Positions 43,899-51,212 of a stretch of DNA of 64,000 nucleotides are shown in pieces; within the stretch, counting starts at the first letter, position 1, and each line of letters starts with the position of its first letter. The position numbers were made by a program, and so were the translations under genes. The stretch lies in NCBI GenBank assembly GCA_958295805.1, contig OY282373.1, forward strand, positions 1,521,001-1,585,000, read 5' to 3'. The notes beneath the pieces are model-generated. The model was not told where the DNA came from and did not search any database. It was given only the letters and a program-made list of their open reading frames with translations. Origin of the DNA: an uncultured Nitrospirales bacterium (GTDB lineage: Bacteria > Nitrospirota > Nitrospiria > Nitrospirales > UBA8639).

Positions 43899-45068
43899 GT
43901 GACCATCCCTTCCGTGTATCAACCCGGATACGCCAAGGCGCGTGAAGCGAATCCGGATCTTGCTGCGAAGTACCTGGAACACACGGTCATCGGTGATCCG
44001 GTGGCCGACGACGTCGTCAACGCGTTGGCCTCATTCAATCAAACACAAGTTCATCAGTTCATCAATGCGGGCATGGAGCAGGATGCAAAGACGCTCGCGG
44101 GCGCGCCTCAGCCGTTGCGAGATTTTTTCAGTCGGATTGAGGACCCGCCCCCTTGGTTCGATCAGGCTTCCGTCCACGCCGGGTGCCGAGCCTTTCATGC
44201 GTACTCGGACCTGTTTATCCCTGCGTTTTTTGTCGTCACCCTGGAAAATGCTGCCACCCTGATCAGCAAGGCGTCCTACATGACGGGACGGGTGACGACC
44301 GGGCAAGGTCCGCGGGGAATCCGGCAAAACATCAGACATTTTATCGAAATCATGCTCCCCGGCGCCCTTGATCGTCAGGGAGAGGGTTGGAAACTGTCCG
44401 TTCGTATCCGGCTGGTACACGCGCAGATCAGACGGCTGCTTCGCGTTTCGGACGATTGGGACGAGGCCGTCTATGGCGCGCCGCTGAGTGCCGCGCACAT
44501 GGCGCTCGCGTCGGCCAATTTTTCCGCGATGATGTTGAGGCAGGCGGCGAGACTCGGGGCGCACCTGGACGACGAGGCGCGTGCCAGCTTCATGCAGATC
44601 TGGCGCTATGCGTCGTGGCTGATCGGCACGCCGGAGGCACTGCTGTTCGACGGTGACGAGGCGAAAACCGCCGAGTTCCACCGTATCGCCAGACTCTGCG
44701 AAGCACCGCCCAACCGTGAGTCAGTCGTCATCGCAAACACGTTGGTCAACGCCTTGCCCCTGATACCCGGACTGACGAACCTTGCCGCCCAACGGTCCAT
44801 GCTGACCCACACCTATCGGCTCTCCCGCGCGCTCCTCGGCGACGAATTGGCCGACCAGCTCAAGTTTCCCTGGTATCGGACCGCGGGGCTGTTGACGTGG
44901 TTACAGTGGAAGCGCCGGGCCTATCGGATCGTCCACTGGTTGGCTCCGCGCATGGCCCGCAAGTGGCGAGGGAAAAACTTCGTCTTTCTGCTTGACGCCT
45001 CAATGCTTGATGATCTCAGCTACCGGTTGCCGGATCAGTTGAAGGCGGACAAGGCGAGCCCGTGGTGA
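43899..45068 (+). CDS. DUF2236 / MpaB-like oxygenase-family protein, module B copy 1
   Basis: 389 aa, GTG start. VRIRLVHAQIRRLL (about residues 172-185), PLSAAHMALASANFSAMML and WRYASWLIGTPEALLF identify the MpaB/Lcp (DUF2236) family, whose known members are heme oxygenases acting on isoprenoid chains. It is nearly identical to the next gene, so the pair is a recent tandem duplication. About half the residues match the module A protein at 31084-32268, including the LPDQLKADKASPW end. No signal peptide; a peripheral membrane location is possible. Confidence 0.84.
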   Translation: MTIPSVYQPGYAKAREANPDLAAKYLEHTVIGDPVADDVVNALASFNQTQVHQFINAGMEQDAKTLAGAPQPLRDFFSRIEDPPPWFDQASVHAGCRAFHAYSDLFIPAFFVVTLENAATLISKASYMTGRVTTGQGPRGIRQNIRHFIEIMLPGALDRQGEGWKLSVRIRLVHAQIRRLLRVSDDWDEAVYGAPLSAAHMALASANFSAMMLRQAARLGAHLDDEARASFMQIWRYASWLIGTPEALLFDGDEAKTAEFHRIARLCEAPPNRESVVIANTLVNALPLIPGLTNLAAQRSMLTHTYRLSRALLGDELADQLKFPWYRTAGLLTWLQWKRRAYRIVHWLAPRMARKWRGKNFVFLLDASMLDDLSYRLPDQLKADKASPW

Positions 45069-45078
45069 ACTCTCCGTC

Positions 45079-46248
45079 ATGACCATCCCTTCCGTGTATC
45101 AACCCGGGTACGCCAAGGCGCGTGAAGCGAATCCGGATCTTGCGGCGAAGTACCTGGAACACACGGTCATCGGTGACCCTGTGGCCGACGACGTCATCAA
45201 CGAGTTGGCCTCATTCAATCAAACAAGAGTTCATCAGTTCATCAATGCGGGCATGGAGCAGGATGCGAAGACGCTCGCGGGCGCGCCTCAGCCGTTGCGA
45301 GATTTTTTCAGTCGGATTGAGGACCCGCCCCCTTGGTTCGATCAGGCTTCCGTCCACGCCGGGTGCCGAGCCTTTCATACGTACTCAGACCTGTTTATTC
45401 CCGCGTTCTTCGTTGTCACTCTGCAAAATGCTGCCACCCTGATCAGCAAGGCGTTCTACATGACGGGACGGGTGACGACAGGGCAAGGTCCGCGGCGAAT
45501 CCGGCAGAACACCCGGCATTTTATCGAAATCATGCTCCCCGGCGCCCTTAATCGTCAGGGAGAAGGGTGGAAACTGTCCGTCCGTATCCGGCTGGTACAC
45601 GCGCAGATCAGACGGCTGCTTCGCGTTTCGGACGATTGGGACGAGACCGTCTATGGCGTGCCGATGAGTGCCGCGCACATGGCGCTCGCGTCGGCTAATT
45701 TTTCCGCGATGATGTTGAGGCAGGCGGCGAGACTCGGGGCGCACCTGGACGACGAGGCGCGTGCCAGCTTCATGCAGATCTGGCGCTATGCGTCGTGGCT
45801 GATCGGCACGCCGGAGGCACTGCTGTTCGACGGTGACGAGGCGAAAACCGCCGAGTTATACCGGGTTGCCAGACTCTGCGAAGCGCCGCCCAACCGTGAG
45901 TCGGTCATCATCGCGAACGCGTTGGTCAACGCCTTGCCCCTGATAGCCGGACTGACGAACCCTGCCGCCCAACGGTCCATGGTGACCCACACCTATCGGG
46001 TCTCCCGCGCGCTCCTCGGCGATGATCTTGCCGACCGGCTCCAGTTTCCCCGGCAGCGGACCGCGGGGCTGTTGACGTGGTTACAGTGGAAGCGTCGGGC
46101 CTATCGGATTGCCCACCGGTTGGCTCCGCGCATGGCCCGCAAGTGGCGAGGGAAAAACTTTGTCTTTCTGCTTGACGCCTCAATGCTTGATGATCTCAGC
46201 TACCGGTTGCCGGATCAGTTGAAGGCGGACAAGGCGAGCCCGTGGTGA
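45079..46248 (+). CDS. DUF2236 / MpaB-like oxygenase-family protein, module B copy 2
   Basis: 389 aa, ATG start 10 bases after the previous stop. Same length as copy 1 with no indel visible and only scattered substitutions (for example VVNALASFNQTQ versus VINELASFNQTR, and DQLKFPWYRT versus DRLQFPRQRT). The core motif VRIRLVHAQIRRLL is intact, so both copies should be functional. The junction TGAACTCTCCGTC-A/G-TGACC is repeated before this gene and before the sulfotransferase, which shows where the duplication joined. Alternatively the copies could be diverging toward different substrates. Confidence 0.84.
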   Translation: MTIPSVYQPGYAKAREANPDLAAKYLEHTVIGDPVADDVINELASFNQTRVHQFINAGMEQDAKTLAGAPQPLRDFFSRIEDPPPWFDQASVHAGCRAFHTYSDLFIPAFFVVTLQNAATLISKAFYMTGRVTTGQGPRRIRQNTRHFIEIMLPGALNRQGEGWKLSVRIRLVHAQIRRLLRVSDDWDETVYGVPMSAAHMALASANFSAMMLRQAARLGAHLDDEARASFMQIWRYASWLIGTPEALLFDGDEAKTAELYRVARLCEAPPNRESVIIANALVNALPLIAGLTNPAAQRSMVTHTYRVSRALLGDDLADRLQFPRQRTAGLLTWLQWKRRAYRIAHRLAPRMARKWRGKNFVFLLDASMLDDLSYRLPDQLKADKASPW

Positions 46249-46258
46249 ACTCTCCGTC

Positions 46259-47287
46259 GTGACCATCCCGCCTCTTTTCATTCTGAGCACCGGCCGGTGC
46301 GGTTCGACGATGGTGTCAAACGTTCTGAACCGGCATCCGCGCGTGCTGAGCCTCTCCGAGTTCTTCAGTTTCATCGGGACGGGATCCTTCCGCCGCCGGA
46401 GCCAAACCGCGGATCGAATGTGGGATTTCTACAGCCGTCAGCAGAAGCGGACTCGTCTCATGTTGCGGGAGTCGTTTGAGGAACTGCTCTATCCGATCAA
46501 TGACCCGAGCGCCCGCTTCACGCGGCACGACGTGCCGCCCATTCTGTGTGCCACGCTCCCTCACCTCACCGATCGATATGAGTCCCTGTTTGACGAACTC
46601 GAGCCGATCGTTCGGGGACAACCGAAACAGCCGCCGGCCGACCACTTCCGACATCTCTTCACGTGGCTGTGTGAACGGTTCGGTCGGAACGTCTGGGTCG
46701 AACGTTCAGGTGGATCGCTGGTGTTCGGGGCCCGGTTGCTGCGCAAGTTTCCCGAGGCACGGGTGATCCACGTGTACCGCGACGGGCGGGAGACGGCCAT
46801 CTCAATGAGCCGTCATTACCTTTTCCGGATGATCGTGGCGAACATGAAGGCCCTTCGATCATATGGAATCGACGCCATGACGTTGATGTCCGAGGGGAAA
46901 CATTGGGAAGGGATCAGCCTTTGGTTGGAGCCGTTGGTCAATGCGTTCTTCCACCCCGACCGGATACCATACGAGGACGTGACGCTTTCAGAGCTTGGGA
47001 CGTTTTGGAGCGGAATGATTGAGCGGGGACACCGACTGTTCGGGCGTTTTCCATCCGATCGCCTGCTGAACGTCAGGTTCGAGGACGTGCAGGCGGAACC
47101 GGACGCTCAGATCCGACGGCTCATCCGGTTCATTGACCCGGAACTGGAAGACGAAGCATGGCTGCACGAGGTCTCGACGATTCCACGGCCGACGCCGTCG
47201 AAGTTCAAGCAACTTGAGTCGGGCGAGCAGGCCGCGCTCACCGAGGCGTGCCGCCCGGGACTCGAACGTCTCGGCTATCCGATCTGA
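46259..47287 (+). CDS. PAPS-dependent sulfotransferase, module B
   Basis: 342 aa, GTG start. ILSTGRCGSTMVSNVLNRHP is the 5'-phosphosulfate loop and VIHVYRDGRETAISMSRHY the 3'-phosphate loop. It is a close paralogue of the module A enzyme (27263-28312), with most of the sequence alignable without gaps. It lies 10 bp after the second oxygenase gene; the start region GTGACCATCCC matches the start of the oxygenase genes at DNA level, so the leader was carried along in the duplication. Sulfation of the oxygenase product is the simplest joint role (inference). Confidence 0.88.
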   Translation: MTIPPLFILSTGRCGSTMVSNVLNRHPRVLSLSEFFSFIGTGSFRRRSQTADRMWDFYSRQQKRTRLMLRESFEELLYPINDPSARFTRHDVPPILCATLPHLTDRYESLFDELEPIVRGQPKQPPADHFRHLFTWLCERFGRNVWVERSGGSLVFGARLLRKFPEARVIHVYRDGRETAISMSRHYLFRMIVANMKALRSYGIDAMTLMSEGKHWEGISLWLEPLVNAFFHPDRIPYEDVTLSELGTFWSGMIERGHRLFGRFPSDRLLNVRFEDVQAEPDAQIRRLIRFIDPELEDEAWLHEVSTIPRPTPSKFKQLESGEQAALTEACRPGLERLGYPI

Positions 47288-47319
47288 AACCGGTCATGGA
47301 TTTCAGATTGAGGATTGTG

Positions 47320-47348
47320 GATTGAAACAATCAGCAATCAGGAATCTC
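47320..47348 (+). repeat. 29-bp direct repeat, right flank of module B
   Basis: Exact copy of 43868-43896, 33 bp after the sulfotransferase stop. Preceding GATTGTGGATTG pairs with CAATCAGCAATC inside the repeat, so this copy could also fold as an AT-rich hairpin. Confidence 0.9.
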
Positions 47349-47404
47349 TCTTCTTCGACCCTGGCTCCGTCTCGGCGGCATCGTTTTCGCGGGCAAGACG
47401 TCGG

Positions 47405-48445
47405 TCAGGAATAGCGATAGGGCCGCCCGGCCTTTTCCATCGTTGCGTGGTACTCCTTCAATATCTCGATAACCCGGGCCGCCCGCGGGCTGGTTTGGGC
47501 GATCTCGTCCCAGAACTTGAGTGCTTCGTCTTCTACCAGTTTCCATTCTTCGTCGGGGATGGACGTGAGCGTCAGTTTCGTGCCCGTGGTGCGCAGGTGC
47601 GCTTCGCCGCCCCAGTACCAGTACTGGCGGTAATAGTGCGAACTCTCCACGCAGACGCGAAACAGCTCCCGCAACCGTCCGGGCAGAGCGTTCCACGAAT
47701 CGGTATTGGCAAAGAACGAACCGCACCACGCACCGGAGATGTTGTTGGTCAGGAAATAATTGGTCACGTCCGCCCAACCGACGGTGTAATCCTCGGTGAT
47801 GCCCGACCAGGCGAGGCCGTCCAATTTGCCGGTCCGGACCGCGTCCTTGACGTCTGCCCACGGCAGGGTGACCGGCACCACGCCGAAACGGGACAGGAAT
47901 TTGCCCGCGGTCGGAAAGGTGAACACGCGCTTGCCCTTGAGATCGTCGAGGCTGCGGATGGGATCAACCGTGTTGAAGTGACAAGGATCCCACGCGCCCG
48001 CGCTCAGCCACGTCACGCCGTCGATTTCACGATAGGCTTCTTCCCAGATTTCCTTCAGGCCGTACTGGTTGAACAGCACCGGCACGTCGAGACTATAACG
48101 CGTGGCGAACGGGAAGTAGCCGCCGAAGACCGAAACGTCGGCGGGCGACGCCATCGAGTCATCGTCGCTCTGGATTGCGTCGACCACGCCCTTCTGCATC
48201 GCACGGAACAGCTCGGACGTTGGCACAAGCTGGTCCGCCGTGTACAGATCGATAATCATTTCGCCGTTGGCGATCTTGTTGAACGAGTCAACCGCCGGCT
48301 TCACCACGTGCTCCGCCAGCGTGCCGCCGGCATAGGTTTGCAATCGCCACCGGATGGGGGACTTGGATTGTACGATCACCGCCGGTGGGGTAACTACGGC
48401 CGCGGCGGCGATGCCGGCTTTTTTCAGAAAATCGCGTCTGTTCAT
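47405..48445 (-). CDS. TRAP-transporter solute-binding protein (DctP type), orphan
   Basis: 346 aa from the ATG at 48445 (AAGGAG 7 bases upstream). A Tat signal NRRDFLKKAGIAAAAVV precedes a DctP-family binding protein: GGTLAEHVVKPAVDSFNKIANGEMIIDLY, the conserved Arg in LKGKRVFTFPTAGKFLSRFG, and LDGLAWSGITEDYTVGWADVTNYFL. Tat-exported DctP proteins that act as dimers and bind 2-oxo acids or polyols are known (TakP/UehA-like). The DctQ and DctM membrane subunits are not adjacent, so it is an orphan or uses a remote permease. Confidence 0.9.
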   Translation of the reverse strand: MNRRDFLKKAGIAAAAVVTPPAVIVQSKSPIRWRLQTYAGGTLAEHVVKPAVDSFNKIANGEMIIDLYTADQLVPTSELFRAMQKGVVDAIQSDDDSMASPADVSVFGGYFPFATRYSLDVPVLFNQYGLKEIWEEAYREIDGVTWLSAGAWDPCHFNTVDPIRSLDDLKGKRVFTFPTAGKFLSRFGVVPVTLPWADVKDAVRTGKLDGLAWSGITEDYTVGWADVTNYFLTNNISGAWCGSFFANTDSWNALPGRLRELFRVCVESSHYYRQYWYWGGEAHLRTTGTKLTLTSIPDEEWKLVEDEALKFWDEIAQTSPRAARVIEILKEYHATMEKAGRPYRYS

Positions 48446-48649
48446 GGTACTCTCCTTTTCCCGTGAGGGATTTTTCCGCAATCATGCCAAGTTGAGATCG
48501 CAGAGTCGAGCCGCCGTCACTCTTGACGAGACCTTTGCGAAATCGTCATTCTCAAAAGTTGCATCGATCTGGATCGGTTCCATCGGTTGAACGTTTCGTT
48601 GATGGAACATTTATGGGCACGTCATAAGAATAAGGGGATTGACGCGAGC

Positions 48650-49036
48650 ATGGAAGGTACACTCAAGCGCATTACAATCACGATTGGCGGCGTGGTCGTC
48701 GAAGCCGAATTGAAGCCTACGCGCACGGCGCACGGTCTCTACGAAGCTTTGCCGGTTGAAGTCAAGGTTCATCAGTGGGGGGAGGAGTTTTATGGCAACG
48801 TCCCCGGCGTGAAAGACTACCGTGAAACCGCCACGACGAACGTCAAAATAGGGGACGTGGCGTTTTGGGGGCTTGGCGGCATGTTGGCGGTATTTTTTGG
48901 CCCGACCCCCATGAGCATTGGAGACGACCCCGTTCCGGCCGACCGGGTGAACGTGATCGGACGTGTGATTGGAGACCCCAAGGTGCTCCATCAGGCCGTG
49001 GGTGCCGCCAAAATGAAAGTGGAAAAGGCTTCGTGA
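48650..49036 (+). CDS. Cyclophilin-like fold protein (TM1367 family)
   Basis: 128 aa from the ATG at 48650 (AAGGGG upstream); the open frame extends to 48587. VHQWGEEFYGNVPG, KIGDVAFWGLGGMLAVFFGPTPMS and DRVNVIGRVIGDPKVL match the TM1367-like cyclophilin-fold family, which has no proven isomerase activity. It is followed after 4 bp by two DUF507 genes, an arrangement I associate with Nitrospira-like genomes. Cytoplasmic. Confidence 0.8.
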   Translation: MEGTLKRITITIGGVVVEAELKPTRTAHGLYEALPVEVKVHQWGEEFYGNVPGVKDYRETATTNVKIGDVAFWGLGGMLAVFFGPTPMSIGDDPVPADRVNVIGRVIGDPKVLHQAVGAAKMKVEKAS

Positions 49037-49040
49037 CGCG

Positions 49041-49322
49041 ATGCGCGTGACCAAACGACGCATTCGATTTCTGGCCACGGCCGTGGTGGATCGATTGCAG
49101 GGGCAACACCTTCTGGATATTTCCGGCTCGAAAGACCGGTTGGTCGAGACCTTGGAGAGAGCGATCACCAACGAACTTTCCGTGGAAGACAGGCTCCACG
49201 AGGAAATTCGTCGCTTATTAAAACAGTATGACGCCGAGTTTCAAAATGGCCGCGCCGATTATGATCGGATGTTTACGATGGTGAAAAATAGACTGGTCAA
49301 AGAGCGCGGATTGATTCTGTAA
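49041..49322 (+). CDS. DUF507 protein, first of a pair
   Basis: 93 aa. MRVTKRRIRFLATAVVDRL, then DRLVETLERAITNELSVEDRLHEEIRRLLKQYDAEF, is the DUF507 helical domain, with the conserved basic N-terminus. These small proteins occur, usually in adjacent pairs, in Nitrospirota, Aquificota and Deltaproteobacteria; function unknown. Start is 4 bp after the cyclophilin-like gene. Confidence 0.87.
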   Translation: MRVTKRRIRFLATAVVDRLQGQHLLDISGSKDRLVETLERAITNELSVEDRLHEEIRRLLKQYDAEFQNGRADYDRMFTMVKNRLVKERGLIL

Positions 49323-49339
49323 CCGGCCTGTTTCATCTT

Positions 49340-49624
49340 ATGGGTCCACTTCTTTCCGACGATAAACGGAACCATCTCTCCCACGTGATCGTGCAAACGC
49401 TTGAAACGACGACGGACGCCAAGCTGTGCAGCGATTCCGTCCAAGCGTTGAAAGAAATCAAACGCATCATTGCGGACCAGATGAAACTGGAGCAGTCCAT
49501 TGACCAATTCGTGCGATCTCGCCTTGCCTCCTACTCTCGCCAAATTGTCGAAGGCTCTTCGGAATGGGAAGTGCTGTATCAGAAGACGTACACCCAAGAA
49601 CTTCAGAACCGAAAACTGGGCTAG
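49340..49624 (+). CDS. DUF507 protein, second of a pair
   Basis: 94 aa. LLSDDKRNHLSHVIVQTLE, then CSDSVQALKEIKRIIADQMKLEQSIDQFVRSRL, parallels the first DUF507 protein with a shorter loop. It is 17 bp downstream of its partner, suggesting heteromer formation. The tandem 71-bp repeat array begins 77 bp past its stop. Confidence 0.82.
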   Translation: MGPLLSDDKRNHLSHVIVQTLETTTDAKLCSDSVQALKEIKRIIADQMKLEQSIDQFVRSRLASYSRQIVEGSSEWEVLYQKTYTQELQNRKLG

Positions 49625-49700
49625 GGCCAGTTCGCACTTCTCCCCTCTCTTTTTCCAACCATATAGATAAGGGCTGAGTTTGCCGAGCATCCCAATACCG

Positions 49701-49986
49701 GGCGCCATGAGATGGCGCAGCTACGAAGGAAGGGATGGTATTGGCGGGGTGTCAGCAACGGCGAGTCCCGGGGCGCCATGAGATGGCGCGGCTACAAGGA
49801 AGGGATGGCATTGGCGGAGGTGTCAGCAACGGCGAGTCCCATGGCGTCATGAGATGGCGTAGCTACGAAGGAAGGGACGGTATCGGCGGGAGGGTCAGCA
49901 ACGGCGAGTCCCATGGCGCCATGAGATGGCGCGGCTACGAAGGAAGGGATGGCATCGGCGGGGGTGTCAGCAACGGCGAATCCCGG
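49701..49986 (+). repeat. Tandem array of four 71-72 bp units
   Basis: Units start at 49701, 49772, 49843 and 49915, with a fifth partial start at 49987. Each begins with GGCG(C/T)CATGAGATGGCG, the dispersed palindrome of 16778 and 19037, then CTAC(G/A)AAGGAAGGGA, then GTCAGCAACGGCGA(G/A)TCCC. The last units have a 72-bp period, the first ones 71. It overlaps the hicB-like remnant on the minus strand. There are no unique spacers, so it is not a CRISPR. Confidence 0.9.
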
Positions 49987-50022
49987 GGCGTCGTCGCCAT
50001 GAATAAACGCGATGTAACGCAT
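49792..50022 (-). pseudogene. hicB-like antitoxin start running into the tandem array
   Basis: The ATG at 50022 follows AGGAGG at ideal spacing and 12 bases after the hicA-like stop. The first residues MRYIAFIHGDDAPGF have the look of a HicB N-terminus, but the reading frame then consists only of array units (GFAVADTPADAIPSF, GLAVADPPADTVPSF and so on) and stops. The HicB core and DNA-binding C-terminus are missing. Confidence 0.6.
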
Positions 50023-50034
50023 GTCATCCTCCTG

Positions 50035-50220
50035 TCACGTCCAGCCCGCCTGCCTGTAGATGGAGGCCACGGTGCCGCGTTTGAGTTCCTTGTCCGAGTA
50101 GGGGATCGTGACGAGCCTTTTTTGGCGCGCGGCTTTTGCCGCTTGTTTCGGTGAATGAGCGAAGAGAAGGATATAAGGGATACGTCGTGAGACAGTCTTG
50201 CCCTGGAGTTCTGGATTTTC
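50035..50220 (-). pseudogene. hicA-like toxin remnant
   Basis: The last 30 codons (QKRLVTIPYSDKELKRGT, VASIYRQAGWT) are a normal HicA C-terminus. Upstream, the codons for the catalytic G-S-H segment and N-terminus are replaced by unrelated sequence (IPYILLFAHSPKQAAKAA), and the frame is closed by a TGA without a start codon. The toxin is therefore not expected to work. Confidence 0.6.
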
Positions 50221-50300
50221 TCAAGGTTGACGTGCTAATTTATCGAGACGAAACGGGTTCGGTGTGGCCCACGGGTTTTTGACATGTGCGGGGAAATTTC

Positions 50301-51179
50301 ATGAATGCTTTGGTTCTTGCCCGTCCGGTGTGGTGGGCGGTTATCATTGTCCCCATCGGGGTTCTCTTTTCTCTTGTGCCGGCCACGGTTGCAGCGGAGG
50401 AGAAAATCAAGGGGCGTCTGATCGTGGAAGACGTCATGGCTCGACCCGGGACGCCGGTCACGTTGAAGGCTCGGCTCATGGAAGAAGGGATACTCGGGAC
50501 GAAGGGATTGGGAGGAGAAATCATTGCGTTTACGGTTCAGGGTCAACGCGTCGGGACGGCGCTCACCGGCGGCGACGGCCGCGCCTTTTTGGAATTTCGG
50601 ACCCATATGCGGGGTAATCACAACATTGTGGCCAACGTGGAAACCAGTCCACGGGTTGAATCAGCGGAGGGAATCGGCAACCTGGCTTCCTGGGAAAGAC
50701 GACGCCCCATTCTGTTGGTTGACGTGGCGACCCTCATTCAAGAAAAAGATTCGATCGTGAATTCCTTGCCCACGCTTCCGTTCAACGTCAATCTCACGGC
50801 CTTTGGCGAACCTCAAGAAGATGCCCCGCAGGCGTTGTCCAAACTGGCTGAGTTTTATTTCAACGTCATTTATCTCCATGATTATTCAGAGACGGTGGTC
50901 CAGGAAACTCGTGAATGGTTGCGGCAACATAAATTTCCCGTTGGGATTGCCAAACGGGTTCCTCCAAAATCCAAGGCGTTGCTAGCCTTTATGGAAACGT
51001 TGAAAGAAAGCGGTTGGGATCATCTTGAAGCCGGTATTGGGAGGACGTGGGAATTTGCCCGCACCCTGGTCAAGCAGCGAATCAAGACGGTCATTTTTCC
51101 CGACCCGAACGAAAAAAGACACTATCCACGACGTGCAAAGATCGTGAAGTCGTGGAAGGAAGTCCGGAAGCAGTTGTAA
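50301..51179 (+). CDS. Exported protein with Ig-like and degenerate HAD-like regions
   Basis: About 292 aa from the ATG at 50301 (CGGGGAAA upstream; 50286 also possible). A signal peptide (VWWAVIIVPIGVLFSLVPATVAA) precedes an Ig-like beta-sandwich (about 30-130: GRLIVEDVMARPGTPVTLKA; GGDGRAFLEFRT). The C-terminal half, starting PILLVDVATLI and including VIYLHDYSETVV, ITKR-like helices and IGRTWEFARTLV, resembles an LNS2/HAD-type alpha/beta fold, but lacks the DxD nucleophile. No family name is secure. It may bind rather than hydrolyse a phosphorylated ligand. Confidence 0.6.
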   Translation: MNALVLARPVWWAVIIVPIGVLFSLVPATVAAEEKIKGRLIVEDVMARPGTPVTLKARLMEEGILGTKGLGGEIIAFTVQGQRVGTALTGGDGRAFLEFRTHMRGNHNIVANVETSPRVESAEGIGNLASWERRRPILLVDVATLIQEKDSIVNSLPTLPFNVNLTAFGEPQEDAPQALSKLAEFYFNVIYLHDYSETVVQETREWLRQHKFPVGIAKRVPPKSKALLAFMETLKESGWDHLEAGIGRTWEFARTLVKQRIKTVIFPDPNEKRHYPRRAKIVKSWKEVRKQL

Positions 51180-51212
51180 GCCTGGTCCATTCACTGGGCG
51201 CACGCCGTTCGC

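Noticed and set aside
49701-49986. Possible CRISPR array
   Set aside because: Units of 71-72 bp follow each other with no unique spacers, and no cas genes are present; it is a plain tandem repeat.
49735-50154. Plus-strand frame of 139 codons through the tandem array
   Set aside because: It is the array read on the opposite strand to the hicB-like start; no ribosome site, and the frame depends on the mix of 71- and 72-bp units.
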